This document shows, one piece after another, positions 1-12,248 of a DNA stretch of 64,000 nt. Each line of letters begins with the position of its first letter. Position 1 is the first letter of the stretch. The stretch is from Thamnaconus septentrionalis (taxonomy: Eukaryota; Chordata; Actinopteri; Tetraodontiformes; Monacanthidae), in NCBI GenBank assembly GCA_009823395.1, contig CM020514.1, positions 4,776,966 through 4,840,965 on the forward strand. Direction: 5' to 3'. The position numbers and the translations under genes are program-made. The notes under the pieces were generated by a model. It searched no databases, was not told the DNA's origin, and was given only the letters and a program-made list of their open reading frames with translations.

Positions 1-407
1 AAAAGCGTTGTTTTGTTTGGCAAATATTGCCCCCGCCAAAAAAAAAAAAAATCGTGACAGAGCAAAGAAAAATATTGCGTATCATATGTGGCGCTGCCAT
101 GAACAAAGCCAGCGCTAAATTATAGCTAATATCCCTGGAGGAGTTGGAAAATTAAACAACGCATATGATTTTTTTTTTTTTATTTACGGCTCGGTTCCAA
201 CATCATCAGAGGGAAGTAAAATGCATATTAAGAGCCGCAGAAGAGAAACTCCTCCCTGCCATCTTTCAAACAGCACGCTCCGCTCTGCTCTTGTCTGCTT
301 AAATAATGAAATGTTCGGAGCTAAAAAAAAAAAAGAAAAAGAACAAGCTAAGACTCTAATGTATAAATAATGGGCGACGTCTGTAACCCCTTGAATAATG
401 GAATGTG

Positions 408-421
408 CCCCCCCCCCCCCC
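408..421. repeat. poly-C run (14 C)
   Basis: This is a homopolymer that directly precedes a CpG-containing stretch. The rest of the first 1.6 kb holds only A/T runs and the TC microsatellite. Confidence 0.9.
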
Positions 422-559
422 AAACCCCCGCTTTCTTTTCAGCTGCACTTTACGTGTGCCGCGCGCGCCAACTCTGCAGCTCTTGCGCTTGAAGTAAATA
501 CGATCACATAGCATTTTGATTTTTATCATTTATCGATGACGGTAAGAGCAGCAGTGAGG

Positions 560-560
<1 letters not shown>

Positions 561-602
<42 letters not shown>
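561..602. repeat. (CT)n microsatellite
   Basis: Forty-two bases of uninterrupted CT dinucleotides. Confidence 0.97.
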
Positions 603-606
<4 letters not shown>

Positions 607-1671
607 TAATTAATACAGGGCCGCTGCCCCGCTCGCTGACAGCAGAATTATGAAAAGAAAATTGGATGGTGAATGGAATGAATTTTTCATTTTATTTTAT
701 TCATCTAAGAGAATGACTCAATGGGTTGCACAGTATTATGTCAGCTAGGACAGACTCTCCTGGCTCTCGTGTCGATGTGAAGTGAATTTTCTGCAATGTC
801 ACACACACACACAAAAAAAGGCAGAAATTTGCTGGTTGTCGAGTGGTAGTTTCGTCGGCGGATGTCGCTTTAGGTGGCCAAACTCTGCTCCGGTGTCACC
901 GTGGCAACGTAGAGAGAGAGCGGAGATGGCGTTTACCTCCTTCCACCACGTCAAACCAGGAAGAGGGGCCGAGCCACGGCGCCGTCGTTAAGCGGCCACC
1001 AGAGAACATAAAAAAAACACCGTCCTCTTGTCAAAATTTGCTTTTGAAAACACAAAACAAAGATGCTTTCACCGGCAGATTTCCTGTTACTCACCAAATT
1101 TTGGGAAAGAAAACCCACCAAAAACACCTTTTGTTGGGTGTCTCTGCAATGGGCCACTGTAAAAGCAGGATTTTTGTGATAAAAATCAATAAATTAATTC
1201 CACTGAATCACACTTTTGGAAAAAAAAGACTTCAAAATGTGATTTTTTTTTTTTTTCTCCTCCTCTCCCTACTGAGGGTAATGCGATTTCCTTTGGGTAC
1301 AAACAGCGCGCCACAAGCATTCCCGACCTTGCATCATTAGAGGGAGATTTGCAATTCCTCGAGCCGTGTGTTGAACTGAAAAGTGATACTGAAACAACGC
1401 GAACGCGGAATACCTCGGAAAGGGGGGGCGAACTCAATATCCTGTGGAATCGCCGCAGCCAGCTGCCTCCGAGGTTTGTCTGCAGATCTCTCGCCCAGAA
1501 ATCAAGTCTGACGTCGCCATCTGTGAGCTCTTACGCTCTTTTGTTTGTTCCTTCGACCAGCTGGCGACTGACACTGTTGCCGTCCCCAGATCCTGGGGGC
1601 AGCGCCTCTCAAGGGCCAGAGGCGACATGAGGCATTGCGGCTGTCAAGCCAGGGGTGATTATGACCTCTTG

Positions 1672-1800
1672 GGCCAGGGGGTACCCAAACTTTTACAGGC
1701 CATGGCCCCCTAAATGGCACTTGCTTCTGGCCGAGGACCCCCCCTACGCAAACCAGCAGACAATGCCAAGAAAAAAAAAGTAAAGGAACATCAACTTTTT
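1672..1800. repeat. possible dispersed repeat fragment
   Basis: The wording 'GGTACCCAAACTTTTACAGG' followed by runs of CCCC-type blocks resembles the ends of dispersed fish repeats of the 'remarks-like' GGCCCC type. I recognise the style, not a named family. It leads into the (AC)n tract and an AT-rich stretch to about 2180. Confidence 0.25.
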
Positions 1801-2006
1801 ATTTGCTATTCAATAATACTGTAGAAGAAGAGTACTATCAACTCACATGTTGACAATGATGGGAATTTTTTTGTATGTCTCTAAAGCCATACTTAATGTA
1901 TGCTGTCTTCCACAGCTGGGCCGTCTGTCCGCTCCTTCACTCTGTCACAAACTTGTCCATTTTGCACTAGCTAGGCTAGCTTGATAAATGGTGCAAACCG
2001 GCATGT

Positions 2007-2007
<1 letters not shown>

Positions 2008-2101
<94 letters not shown>

Positions 2102-2104
2102 CAC
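2008..2104. repeat. (AC)n microsatellite, about 97 bp
   Basis: Near-perfect AC dinucleotides with one phase slip at the 3' end. Confidence 0.97.
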
Positions 2105-2450
2105 AATAAACATTATTTTTGACTGGCAGGAAATCATATCATATATTATTATAAATTAGATTTGATCATAATAACTAAACGATAATTTGGCTCCACTGTG
2201 TATGTATTTATTTACTTGCATTTTTTTTTCTTATCGTCCCTCCAATTTTCTACTGGCCCACTGGTGGCTCCCGCTTTCTCAGACAAGTGTCTCAGACTTT
2301 GACAAGTTCACCAAGAGAATCACCTCTGCAGTCCACATCTTCTCTCTCCGTTTCTCTTCATTTTACTATTTATTACCTCAACTTCTCTATTGTAATTACT
2401 CTCATTTCTCATTATGCACTATTTTATGAACTGATTTGCTGATGGGCAGA

Positions 2451-2516
2451 AACTGAATTTCATTTGGAATAAAGTATCCATCTATCTATCTATCTACTGT
2501 ATCTATCTATCCATCC
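2451..2516 (+). mobile_element. LINE 3' tail with (ATCT)n end
   Basis: The string CTGAATTTCATTTGGAATAA, followed by AGTATC and tandem ATCT units, matches the shape of 3' ends of fish non-LTR elements (…GGGGATCAATAAAGT plus short tandem units). A second tail of the same kind sits at 34379-34432. The sequence at 2187-2450 may be more of the same element but is too diverged to call. Confidence 0.5.
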
Positions 2517-2960
2517 AATAGCAACTAACTTCAAGTCTTCTTCCACTACAAGGATAAATCTCCTCTTTTCTCTTCCTCCAGGCCTCCTGTCTGCCGGTTC
2601 CAACCTTCCACTGGTATATCCAGTGCCTCTTTCTGTACACGTCCAAGCCATCTCAGTCTGGCCTCTCTGGCTCTCCTCCCCCATCACTCCCCAAAAACAT
2701 CTAACACTTGCTGGCTCCTCTGATGTCCTCATTCCTGACACTCTCCCTCCCGGTCACTGCCAGAGTGAAGTTCGACCGTTTAATCTCGGCTGCCTCCAGC
2801 TCTGCCTCCTCTCTCTTTCCCTCACCGCCGCGACTGCCTCTGAACCATACGTCGCCACTCTCGCCGCCGTTTTCCACGCCTCTCCTTTCATTGCACGTCA
2901 CACCTGACACTTCCCTCGGCCGCTCTCGCACGCTCACTCGCCTCCTGTCGGCCCGAACCA
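2517..2960 (-). mobile_element. fossil non-LTR retrotransposon, C-terminal coding end
   Basis: Minus-strand translation gives recognisable but frameshifted remains of the C-terminal tail seen in many fish non-LTR reverse transcriptases. From upstream to downstream there is a piece like R-N-E-D-I-R-G (about 2710-2735), then W-T/F-G-H-like residues and R-R-P-G-G-R-x-K-R-R-F followed by V-V-E-E-D-L (about 2520-2590). The copy has stops and frame changes and is inactive. The family (RTE/L2-like) is not certain. Confidence 0.6.
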
Positions 2961-3597
2961 CTTAAGAACCCTCCGCCGTTGTGTCCCTTTGAGTTTATTC
3001 CATGTTCATAAGCTTCACCTCTTTGAGGGACGGTTGGACCGGACATGTTCGAGCCCTTTCCGAGGTTTGAACATCAAACAAGTCACGTTGAAAGGGCTCC
3101 TAGGCAGAAGAAGAGTCGGGAAGATCTCGCCCATGGCCCCCCGTGGACCCCTGGCAACGGTGCTGCTGACATGCAAAGACGGAAGACGGCAGATCACACA
3201 ACGCAAATAATTTTGTAAGTTCATCTGTGCAAGTTTTGTGAGTGTCATGTGTCTCAACACTCACTTACTTGGCCTCCATTATGCTAATTAACACGCAACC
3301 GTGCACACAGGTGCAGTGCTGTTGGCCTTGCTATGTCTTGGAATCGTGTTTTCTTTATCATAGTCAGTATAGTGAGAGTCCAAAGGGACTGGTGGCCGTG
3401 GTGGTGGTGGTGGCTTGCAGGCATGTTGTTGTGCGATCCACGTTCATAAGCGAGGGAAGAAAGAAAAAAAAAAAACACATGCTATATTCCTATACTCTAA
3501 GGCAAGAGCTGCTTCTATCCATAATACACAGTTGCAGTGAATTAGATGGAAGACCAAACATACAATAACAGTGATATTATTTATTACTTATTATTAT
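2961..3597. other. unique sequence, no gene seen
   Basis: No coding signal was found. There is a short GGT run near 3400 and an A run near 3465. Confidence 0.5.
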
Positions 3598-3672
3598 TAC
3601 GTATACGTATATATACATGTACATACGTATACATATACGTATACATATATATATATACATACATATATATAT
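3598..3672. repeat. TA-rich low-complexity tract
   Basis: Alternating ACGTAT, ATACAT and TATATA units, adjoining the TTAATC-type element on its right. Confidence 0.85.
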
Positions 3673-3673
3673 G

Positions 3674-3860
3674 TTAGGGCTGTCAGTCCATTAAATTTTT
3701 CAATCGCGATTAATCGTATAGTGTCCTGAGTTAACTCGCGACTAATCACAAATTAATTGTTGCAAATTTTTTAGCCTGCTCTATATATATATATACATAT
3801 GATATTAACGGCCAAAATAATGTACTTCATTTGCATGAGCGACCTGAGGCGTTAATCTCG
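3674..3860 (+). mobile_element. TTAATCG-rich non-autonomous DNA element, copy 1
   Basis: It begins TTAGGGCTGTCAGTCCATTA and continues with repeated CGCGATTAATCG-type wording, ending near GGCGTTAATCTCG. This is a common fish DNA-transposon-derived sequence. A more diverged copy lies at 46222-46526 and begins TTAGGACTGTCAAACAATTC. A TA tract interrupts it near 3780-3800. Confidence 0.5.
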
Positions 3861-5779
3861 TTTCCCTTCTGCCACCTTAACTGAACCAGTAAAAAGCCGA
3901 CCACTCATTACATCTACAGCCAGCGCAGTCGTCCCCGTCCCCCGATTATCACAGCGCCAGACGCGCATTCATCAAAATCACCCGCGTGACAACCGCGTGC
4001 GGCTGAGTCACAGATATGGCAGCGCCGTATTAATAAATCCAGCTGGAGAGAGAAAGGGAAAACGTCGGTGGCGATGTCACATCTACAAGAAAAGCATTTT
4101 TTGACACGCGGACCAAAGTGCGATCAGCGCCGCTGATCCACACGCTCCCGGCACAATATCAGAAGATGAGAGAAACAGGCCACCAAGGCCGTCATACCCA
4201 AACACTAATAGTCCTCAGCGAGGATTTATTCCCAGAAAACTGGTAGGAACGCCAGTCGCAGGGACTCACAGGGGAAATAGATGCAGCCCTGGGTAATGAC
4301 ATCTCCCTTTCAGCGCTGCCTTTTATTTTATTTTCCTGAGCCATGTTGTAATTTTCCTTTGAAAGCCACAGATTTATTTGGGTCTGGGCTGTCCAGCTCC
4401 AGAGCCTGTTGCCCGCAGAACTGTCAGGAAACAAATGATTAATCCTGGCCAGAGCTGAAAGGCTCAGTCTGAAGGAAATCGCTGCAATGCATTACGTTCG
4501 GCCATCGGTGATGGAGAGAAAATTCTGCTTTTTTCCACAACGTGGCCAAACGCGGATGCAAATGGTGGCGTGTTGTTTGATTCGTCATCGCCTTCGTGAT
4601 TATGGAACGAAAGTGCTTCCACTCACTAATGTGCGGTCCAGTTCCATTTCCTGTTTCCCTCCACACGCAGTCACTTTATGTGGCGCCAAAGCGAATCAAG
4701 CGCGTCGCAGTGACACTCCGTGCAAACACTGGCCTTCGCCCAGCTCTTTGATTTGCAGGGATCCAAAAACGGTGTAATCAACATTGGAGCAGAGCCAAAT
4801 TGATTGTCTTTGCTCGATTCATCTCGAAAAACAGACAGTGAGGCACTGTGGCCTTTAGCCTGAACAACTCATTAGTGGACGAAAGCCCATTTATGGCATC
4901 AAAAAAAAAACCTATTTAACGAGAACTTTACACGGCAGCTGAAGTCTGGATTCGTGCAGACACATCTCGGAAAGCTGAACTGCTGTCAGCTGGTCAGAGT
5001 ATTAACGGACCAATTAGCTTAATTTCAGGGGAAAGTGGCGTTAAGAACAGATCTTCCTTCATTTGAAAGGAAAAAAAAAAACGCAGCAGTGAAGGATTTG
5101 TGCTACTTCTGAAAGATTGTGGATGCAATTAAACCCTGGCCAGCTGTGCGGCTCACCACAGGGGTGGCGAAGCGCGTCCAAAGGAAAGTCAAGGCGTCTG
5201 ATTGGTCCACTCTGAATATGACAGTCGGTTCCTCCAAAAACCTACTGAGTTTGCGAACTCGCCTGGAATTTCCGGAGACCTGTAAAACATCACCTCCGGC
5301 CGTCCCAAGTTCTGTCGCAATTCCCTGGTTCACGTGTCAATTTTAAATTGGAAAAACGTCCCAAACCAGCTCCCGCGTTAGCAGCATTCTGCCGCTAATG
5401 CTTGAGAAGTGCTAAACATCCCCGACTGGCGCCGAGTTTGGCCACTGGGTTCTAGATTGCTAAGGCTCAAATTGTCCAATATGGATATAGATGTAATTTC
5501 TGGGGGGAAATGGGCTGGAGTCGTTCCGGGCCAATTCCTGCAGCCAGATCCCTAATCTGTCAGGGAGGCTTGGCAGAAAACTGCCAAGAAAAAAAAAAAA
5601 GAGGGGTTGGCGGGGAGGATTCATAGTCAGACGGCTAAATACCACTTGTCGGGAAAAGGTCTTCATCTCATTTTTTTTCTCTCTCTCTCCGTTTGTCAAT
5701 CAAGTCAGCAGAATCCCCAGAAATTAACATAAAAGTTCATAATTTGCTTCTTCTGGTGTTTAAAATTAACATTGCCCTT

Positions 5780-5925
5780 TGTGATGTCACAAAGAGCACT
5801 GACATCCATCTCGGGTAAGCGGCCACACCTCAAGCCATGTGGAGAATCCAACAATTGTAACAACTGTGTGCAAAAGTTGTAGCAGGGGGCTGTAAACACG
5901 GGGTTAAATATGCTTTTTTCTGGAG
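5780..5925 (+). repeat. fragment of a 'GTGATGTCAC' dispersed family
   Basis: It contains TTTGTGATGTCACAAAGAG and, 100 bases later, AGCAGGGGGCTGTAAACACG followed by TTTTTTCTGGAG. Comparable pieces occur at about 18890-18930, 32205-32330, 37570-37760, 48205-48330 and 54530-54605 in either orientation. I cannot name the family. Confidence 0.45.
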
Positions 5926-6119
5926 AGCGTGTCTGGTTCAATTAATCACGGCATTTGGGAAAATAAAGATCTGAATCTGGGAATAAATTGGGATCGTTAA
6001 CAATTTCCTTTTACTCTTTTCCATTTCGCAAATCTTGCTTCAACTCGCACTCATGCAGCACATCGGATGCCAAACACAACAAAACCGTACAACTGTGAGA
6101 CTTCACCAGCAACACAGAG

Positions 6120-6520
6120 GGAAGCAGGCGGGAGGCGGTGGAGGGTAAACCTCAGCCTCAGCAGAAGCCCTTCACTCGTGCGGCGGAGAACACGCAGTCC
6201 GCGGAGTGCGGCGTCTGGGGGCCGAGCGGGAACTCCGCGCGCAATGCAATATGCAGAGCGCGCGGTAAATTATTTAGCGGGGCTTGCGTAACGCTCCCAC
6301 GCTCGGTCTCTGCAGTCCCCAAAGGTTCCGCCCAAAAATGTCACAGCCGGTCAGGCTCAGAAGCCGACTCGTGAAAAAAAGACGGAGGGGCGGCGCTGCG
6401 GGGTCGCCGCGAACGCCGGCGGCGAACGGCGCCCGTGCCGGGCCTGCGAGGACGGCGACGCCAGGCCCGCCACTTAGCGCCGGCGTTTAATTATGAATGG
6501 CACGTGCGCCTCGGCTGCGG
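6120..6520. promoter_or_regulatory. GC/CpG-rich intronic block, candidate regulatory element
   Basis: A sharp rise in G+C and CpG (for example around 6370-6480) occurs inside AT-richer intron sequence. It is flanked by homeodomain-type TTTAATTATG and TAAATTATTTA cores. No splice-supported exon or conserved frame was found. It could be an internal promoter or enhancer, or just an island. Confidence 0.25.
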
Positions 6521-8737
6521 CGGACTCTTTGGTTTTTTTTGCACTCGATCAGGAGGCAGAATTAGAATCTCTCTGATCAGCACTTTGCCGATGAAAGCGT
6601 CGGCGCCGTGAAAACATTTATCACTCGGCCTGCATTTATTCATCGTTCGGAGCAGGAAAAAAAAAAGACAAAAAAAAAAATCAAAGCCTTCACGGCTTCA
6701 TTGCGATAATTATGAAAGCCTATTATTCTTTTGTCTAACAAATGTCATCACATCGAGTGGTCACAGTGGCACCGGGGGAGTAATTCAAATCCCCGCTGGA
6801 ATAAACACTCCCGAGAGAGTGGTGGGGGAACGCACAAAAAAAAAAAAAAAAAAAATGAAAACGAGATTAAAGACACAAGAGCTTATTTGGGAGCTGCGCG
6901 GCAACAGCATCGTAACGAGCACTTGGCGCAATGGCTGCTAATGAGTGCAGGAGAGTGGTAAACACGCCGAGAAGGGAGTGGGCGGGTGTCGGAGTTTTGC
7001 CAATGAGACTAGCCTCTCATCGGGAAGCCTTCTTTCGTTTGTTTGCGCTCGGAAAAATGAGTTTCGACGGGGGTGTCAACCTGCGCGAGCCGCCTCTGAA
7101 TCTTTACGGTGCCCGTACTTGAGAGAGAAAGAGAGTTGTTGACTCCCCTTCGCTGTGGTGACTCGTGACCCGACTGTCAGAAATTGGCAGGAATCGTTGC
7201 GGCTTGCGAGTGAGAAAAGGAAAAAATGTTGCGATTCCCCCCTGAGGACGCCTGCGCGGTGTTGGAATAGCCGTGAAAATGGACACCGCCCCGAAAGCTT
7301 TATTAAGTATTCCGTTAATGTATGCTGCTCGATGGAGGAGGTATGATAATGGCGGTAAGAATATAAAGAGAAGCACTCACGCTGTACACTGGGGCCCATT
7401 AAGGCTTTTTCTGTCCACCGCTTGGAAACTCAAGTGTAAAGCTGACTCACACCCGAACGCAAGGAGCGCGAGGCGAGAAAAGCTGCAATAATGCACACAG
7501 AGTCAACGCACAGACCGTTTGGCACGTACTGTCACCTCAGGCGACGCGATTCTTTCAGGGTTTCTGCCACTTTGTCGAGTCATCGCTTGAAGGTCGGAAA
7601 CGTTGAACGTAGCTAGCGCGATGGCGCGATGACCGAGCGGCACGACACCCTGCGATTCCATTGTGCTCGCCGCGTTCGCAGCGAACGCACCATTAGCTGC
7701 GACGCGTCTCGGTTCTCGATCGCCAACGCGAACGGATTCGCACGGCAGCGACGTCATCTGTCCCCTCCCTGCCCGACAGCGACCGCTAGCGGAATGCTGC
7801 GGTCGGAATATGAAAAGATCAATCAAAAGAGGCGGGTTTAGTTTGGCTCCCTGCACTTCCTCAAAAACCAGGGTGTAAAAGAGCAACTCCAAAGTAATTT
7901 CACAAGGTGAAAAAATAATATTGCAGCCAATGGCTCTTACTCATTCTCTTTTCAATAGACACGTCCACCACTGGTTGTTGTGACGAGAGTCGAGTGTCAC
8001 CCCATGCAATAAAAGGAAATCTGCTGTTACCAGCTGATTCCAACGGCAGAGAAATACTGATAGTCTTGTGTTTTTAAATGTGGCAGACAGAAGGTTCTGC
8101 TAGTTTTTGAAAGGGCTTTCCTGTCCCCGACCATTTTAACATGCTTGTTTTCCCCCTAATAGTACATGTGATTTTAATCTAGTGAACTTGTGAGACTTTC
8201 CATTCCATCAGACACAGCGTTTTAGTCAAGAGGACCGAGGGGATAAAAAGAAACACCGAACCTCAGTGTCAGACAAGACAGAAGATGAGTTTCTGCAGCT
8301 TTTAAGGAAAGGATAAATTCTACACAGCTACTTACTATAACAATAAAATCATATAGTCTGACTTTATGAAGAAAGTAAACTGTAAAAATAGTGCGCAAGC
8401 CTGAGAAAGAACAGCTACTGTTTGTAGCAACTGCTGGAGAATCGAATCTCTGACTCTCTTTTAAAATAACCGACTGGAATGTAAGGACGTTGTCTCTGCG
8501 AAGCGCTCAGCAGATCTGCCGAGCGATTGCTCCACCTTGACCTCAGAGGATCCAGTCAGCAAAACAATCCGTGCACAACAAGCGTCAGGCTGCTTCTGTG
8601 GAGATTTCAATCATATTATCTCCAGCGCGATATCATCCCGGGCTCCAGATCAGCTGCCCGGCGCTGCGGGTTGTTTGGCCAACCCGCTGTGTTCCAAGGT
8701 CAACGGCGGTGGTGGAGGAAACGAGGAATAGAAGTGG

Positions 8738-8775
8738 AAACAAACAAACAAACAAACAAAACAAACAAACAAACA
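8738..8775. repeat. (AAAC)n microsatellite
   Basis: Tandem CAAA units with one interruption. Confidence 0.9.
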
Positions 8776-11595
8776 ACAGCAGGCTGATTGTGCAGGTGAC
8801 GGCACGACTGCATTAAAACTTGAATAAAATGATGCATGTGGCAGCAAGTTTAAAGAAATATATTTGGGACCACAAAAAAAAGGATGTTCGGCTACCCTAG
8901 AAAGAAGCGTACACTCCATCCCAAAACACATTATGTATACATATACATATGCATTTATGTAGGTATGTATCTTCTCTTAGGAAACTACTCTTATCCCTCG
9001 GGCATGTGCTGTTTGTGCGGGACAGCTGGTTGACTTTTAGTGCCGTGCGTGTCCTGCTGCTTTTGTGATCTTGGCGCATTGTGTACGTGACGGAAAGACA
9101 CCCCGGTAACAAGGACAGTTTATACAATCTCGTTTTGAATCTGAAACCTCATTAAAAACGTACAAAATACGAGAGACTCAAGTCCGATTATTTTGGATGA
9201 TAAGGTCAGAATCAACCGTTTGAAATCAATGTGGAAAGATGGAGATGGTTCCAGACAGATTTTGGGAGTGCGTTTGCGCTCGGCCTGTTGTGTAAAGTGT
9301 TAAACCCCAGAAGATAAAAGCAGTGGACATGAACAGTAGTGATGGAAAGCAATTATTTTTAACTGGCTAGAGTTTATGTGAGTCAATAATAGAACTTGCA
9401 TTTTTCAGCCATTTGAGTTACTGAGTAAGTCACTCAGTGCGTGAATCCATATGCTCACACAAATTCCACCCACTCCACGAGCGTCTCACCGATTTGTTCA
9501 TTTCGTGAGCGTCTGATTCGTTCACTCCAGCTTGCCCTAATAGCAGGGAGGCAAAAGTGGAGCGGAGTTAAAACGAAAACACAAAAAAAAGACTCCAAAA
9601 AAACCCAGCTGTAACACTGTCACAACAGTGATCCCCGCCCTGCAGTTGGCTAGCTATTGGTAGCAGGGAGCCGCCAGTGAACGAGTCGAGAGAGAAAGGG
9701 AACCGTGACTCACTAGTCGAATGACTCGCACGCGGATGATGAACAGCAGCCTGTTCTTCTTTCTAGTTAATGACTCATTTGTTTTCCATCGGCTCATAAA
9801 AGTTGAGCTAAATTAATGCACTGTAACACACGCGCGCGCGCACAAGCAGAAAGGTGAAATTGATTAAAGCACAAGCCTGCAGTTGCTGCACTCCTTCGTG
9901 CGGCTTATTACTTTGTTCCCCACGCTATAGTGGAGGGGGGGAAACAAACACTCTTCGATTCGATTAGAAGATTAAGAGCCAGATTAGCAAAACACTCCCT
10001 TGCCAGTGCGACCCGAGAAGAACCCATCCGTACACGGATTTAATTAATTGCGGAGCAATATTTAACAAACCAGTCGGAATTGGTCTAACGGACATTTGGG
10101 AGTTGTGCACGCCGTCCACGCTCACATGTGCCAATGGGTTATTGAGTTTTCCAGCGCCTAAGATGGAAACAAACGAGGGTTTAGCCTTCTTTTTGACCTG
10201 ATACTTGAATGACGTCGCTCACTGGAGCCGGAGCGGATTTCTATTTCTTCCTAAATTCTTGTCTGCGCAGCTTTTTGGGGGACGAATGAAGGCTGATTAA
10301 CTGCTCCCAAGACGGTTGGGTGAATTTCTGGCGCGTTACAAAGTCTGGTTGGTCGGTTCGGCCCTTTAAATGGTTAACGCGGAACTCGGAGCAGATTTCC
10401 TCGCAGTGGGCGGCTCAACTCTCGCTGCGCCTTCAGCAGGTGACAAACACGGCATCTGGAAACGCTGTGGCGACACTGCTGGGCTAATAGAAACTGCACA
10501 ACAGGGAGCTTTGGCATTTGCTATTAAGTTAAAAAACGTTTAAGCTTGCGAGCTTGGCCCCAATTCTCTCTGGGAAATGCACAAAGCCGTGCTGGCGCTT
10601 CCAAACCAATTAAATGTCGTGTCCAGTGCAATGTCTGTAATTTGCCACCTCAAAAAATCCTGGAATTTTTCAGTGGACCTGTTGTGTTCGCGTGCTCTCC
10701 TTAGCTGGTGAATTTCCCGGATTGCAGCATTTTCACTTGGGGTTAATTTTCCTGCGGTGGTATTTTAAAACCCACGTGAGAGGCAAAGGTAACCACTAAG
10801 CAAAGCAGATAATGCAAATGCGGAGGCAGTGTGCTGTTTGTGTTCACATTGTTGAACTTTATTGTTTAGTTGTCATGTGTGAAAGCTGCAGATTGTTATA
10901 TACATTTTCCGAGGTGTCTATTTTCTCGGTAGGGGGTCAAATAACATCATGGAGAAGATGGCATCACTTCTGACTTAGCGATGCATGGTGTGTAACCCTA
11001 ACACACTTTTTTTGTTGTTTTTGTTTTCACTTGTGGGAGGAAAACTGCTGCCTGACAAAAAGACATGGAATCTTCCAGGCTTTTTTTTTTTTCCTCACCA
11101 AAAGTACCACTTTTACACACCTGCTTCTTTCGTGGAGGTTTTGGCAATTGAGAGAATGAGCGCAAACCTCTACCCTGCAAGCCTTGTAGCTGTCTGGAAT
11201 TCCTCAGTAGTCTCAGTTAAACCCGAGGCTCAAACAGTTACAGAAGTGGCAGAGCGGAAACTGGCCCTTTCCCCTCTGAGTCACACAAACAGTTCCACGT
11301 GGTGGGCGGAGGGCACGGATTTGCACTTTGCACGTCCCATGTTTAAAAGGGCTTAATGCACATCAGCGCTGCAACGCGTGTGAAATCCAGAGCGACACCC
11401 CCTGCGCAAGTTGGCACGTGAGCGCCAATTAGCCCCGGCGCGGAACGGCTAATGTCCCCTTCACTTCACCGTTCACTTCAGCCCGCCCACGCGCTTTCGC
11501 TAATGACCAGACGCCTCATCTTTGTCAGAGGCGTGGAGGTTTTCCGGAAGCCGCGAGCGACGGCGACCAAGAGGAAGCGTCCTTTGGCCCCGTCA
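8776..11595. other. unique intron sequence, nothing recognised
   Basis: It includes a short CG/CA tract at 9826-9843. No exon, RNA gene or full repeat was identified. Confidence 0.4.
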
Positions 11596-12248
11596 ACTTC
11601 CTGCTCGCCGAGCTAAAAACTACGGTGGCCAACAAGGGCAAAACACAATACAACTGTCTAATGCGCCTTAGTTGGCAAAAACAGCTGCAGGTATGGAAAT
11701 GATGCAAATAAGCTAACACAAACACAAGGTTCAAAAAGGATAGTGGTGCAAAACGAAAAAACGCGGTGGAGGACATAAAAACATAGACTTAATCATCAAT
11801 TGTGCTGCAAACAGAGAAGTGAAGAAAAACACAACAGATGCAAACCAAGAAAACACATGCAAATGAAAAAAAACGCTGCATAAACCAGTCACTACAACGG
11901 AAGTGCTCCAATTTTACGCTAGTAGAAACTAGCATAAAATATACTCAAATAAAAAGTCACATTAGCGTGCTAAACCTTTCAGCTGTTGTTTGAAACACCG
12001 TCAGTCGGCTGTTCTCTGTCTACCTGTGTGTCTCTCCATTGAGCCGCTAAGAGCGCCCCCTGCAGGTTTGGAGTACTTCCGTTGTAGTGACTGGTTTATG
12101 TACATTTTTTTTTGCATTTGCATGTGTTTGTGTTTGTGGATTAACATCGTTTCCATACCTGAAGCTGTTTTTGCCAACTAAGGCGCATTAGGCAGTTGCA
12201 TTGTGTTTGGCTCTTGTCGGCCACTGTGAAAAAAGCAGCAGGAACTTT
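11596..12248. mobile_element. long imperfect inverted repeat (fold-back or MITE-like element)
   Basis: The left arm (11596-11712 and 11850-11911) reads as the reverse complement of the right arm (12067-12247) over about 180 bp in two blocks. The best core is ATGCGCCTTAGTTGGCAAAA on the left against its complement at about 12170-12190. A second core, CCAGTCACTACAACGGAAGT, lies at 11884-11903 with its complement near 12073-12092. About 137 bp in the left arm (11713-11849) has no partner, which suggests an insertion in that arm or a deletion in the other. The unpaired centre (11912-12066) holds no coding frame. The outer ends share TTCCTGCT. Confidence 0.75.

Larger units (their letters stand above)
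3861..8737. other. mostly unique intron sequence with a GC-rich island
   Basis: No exon was recognised. A GC- and CpG-rich block lies at about 6120-6520. Its right end reads GCGTTTAATTATGAATGG, and it is treated as a possible regulatory element below. A fragment of a dispersed family with TTTGTGATGTCACAAAG lies at about 5780-5925. Poly-A runs occur at 6658-6680 and 6836-6855. Confidence 0.4.
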
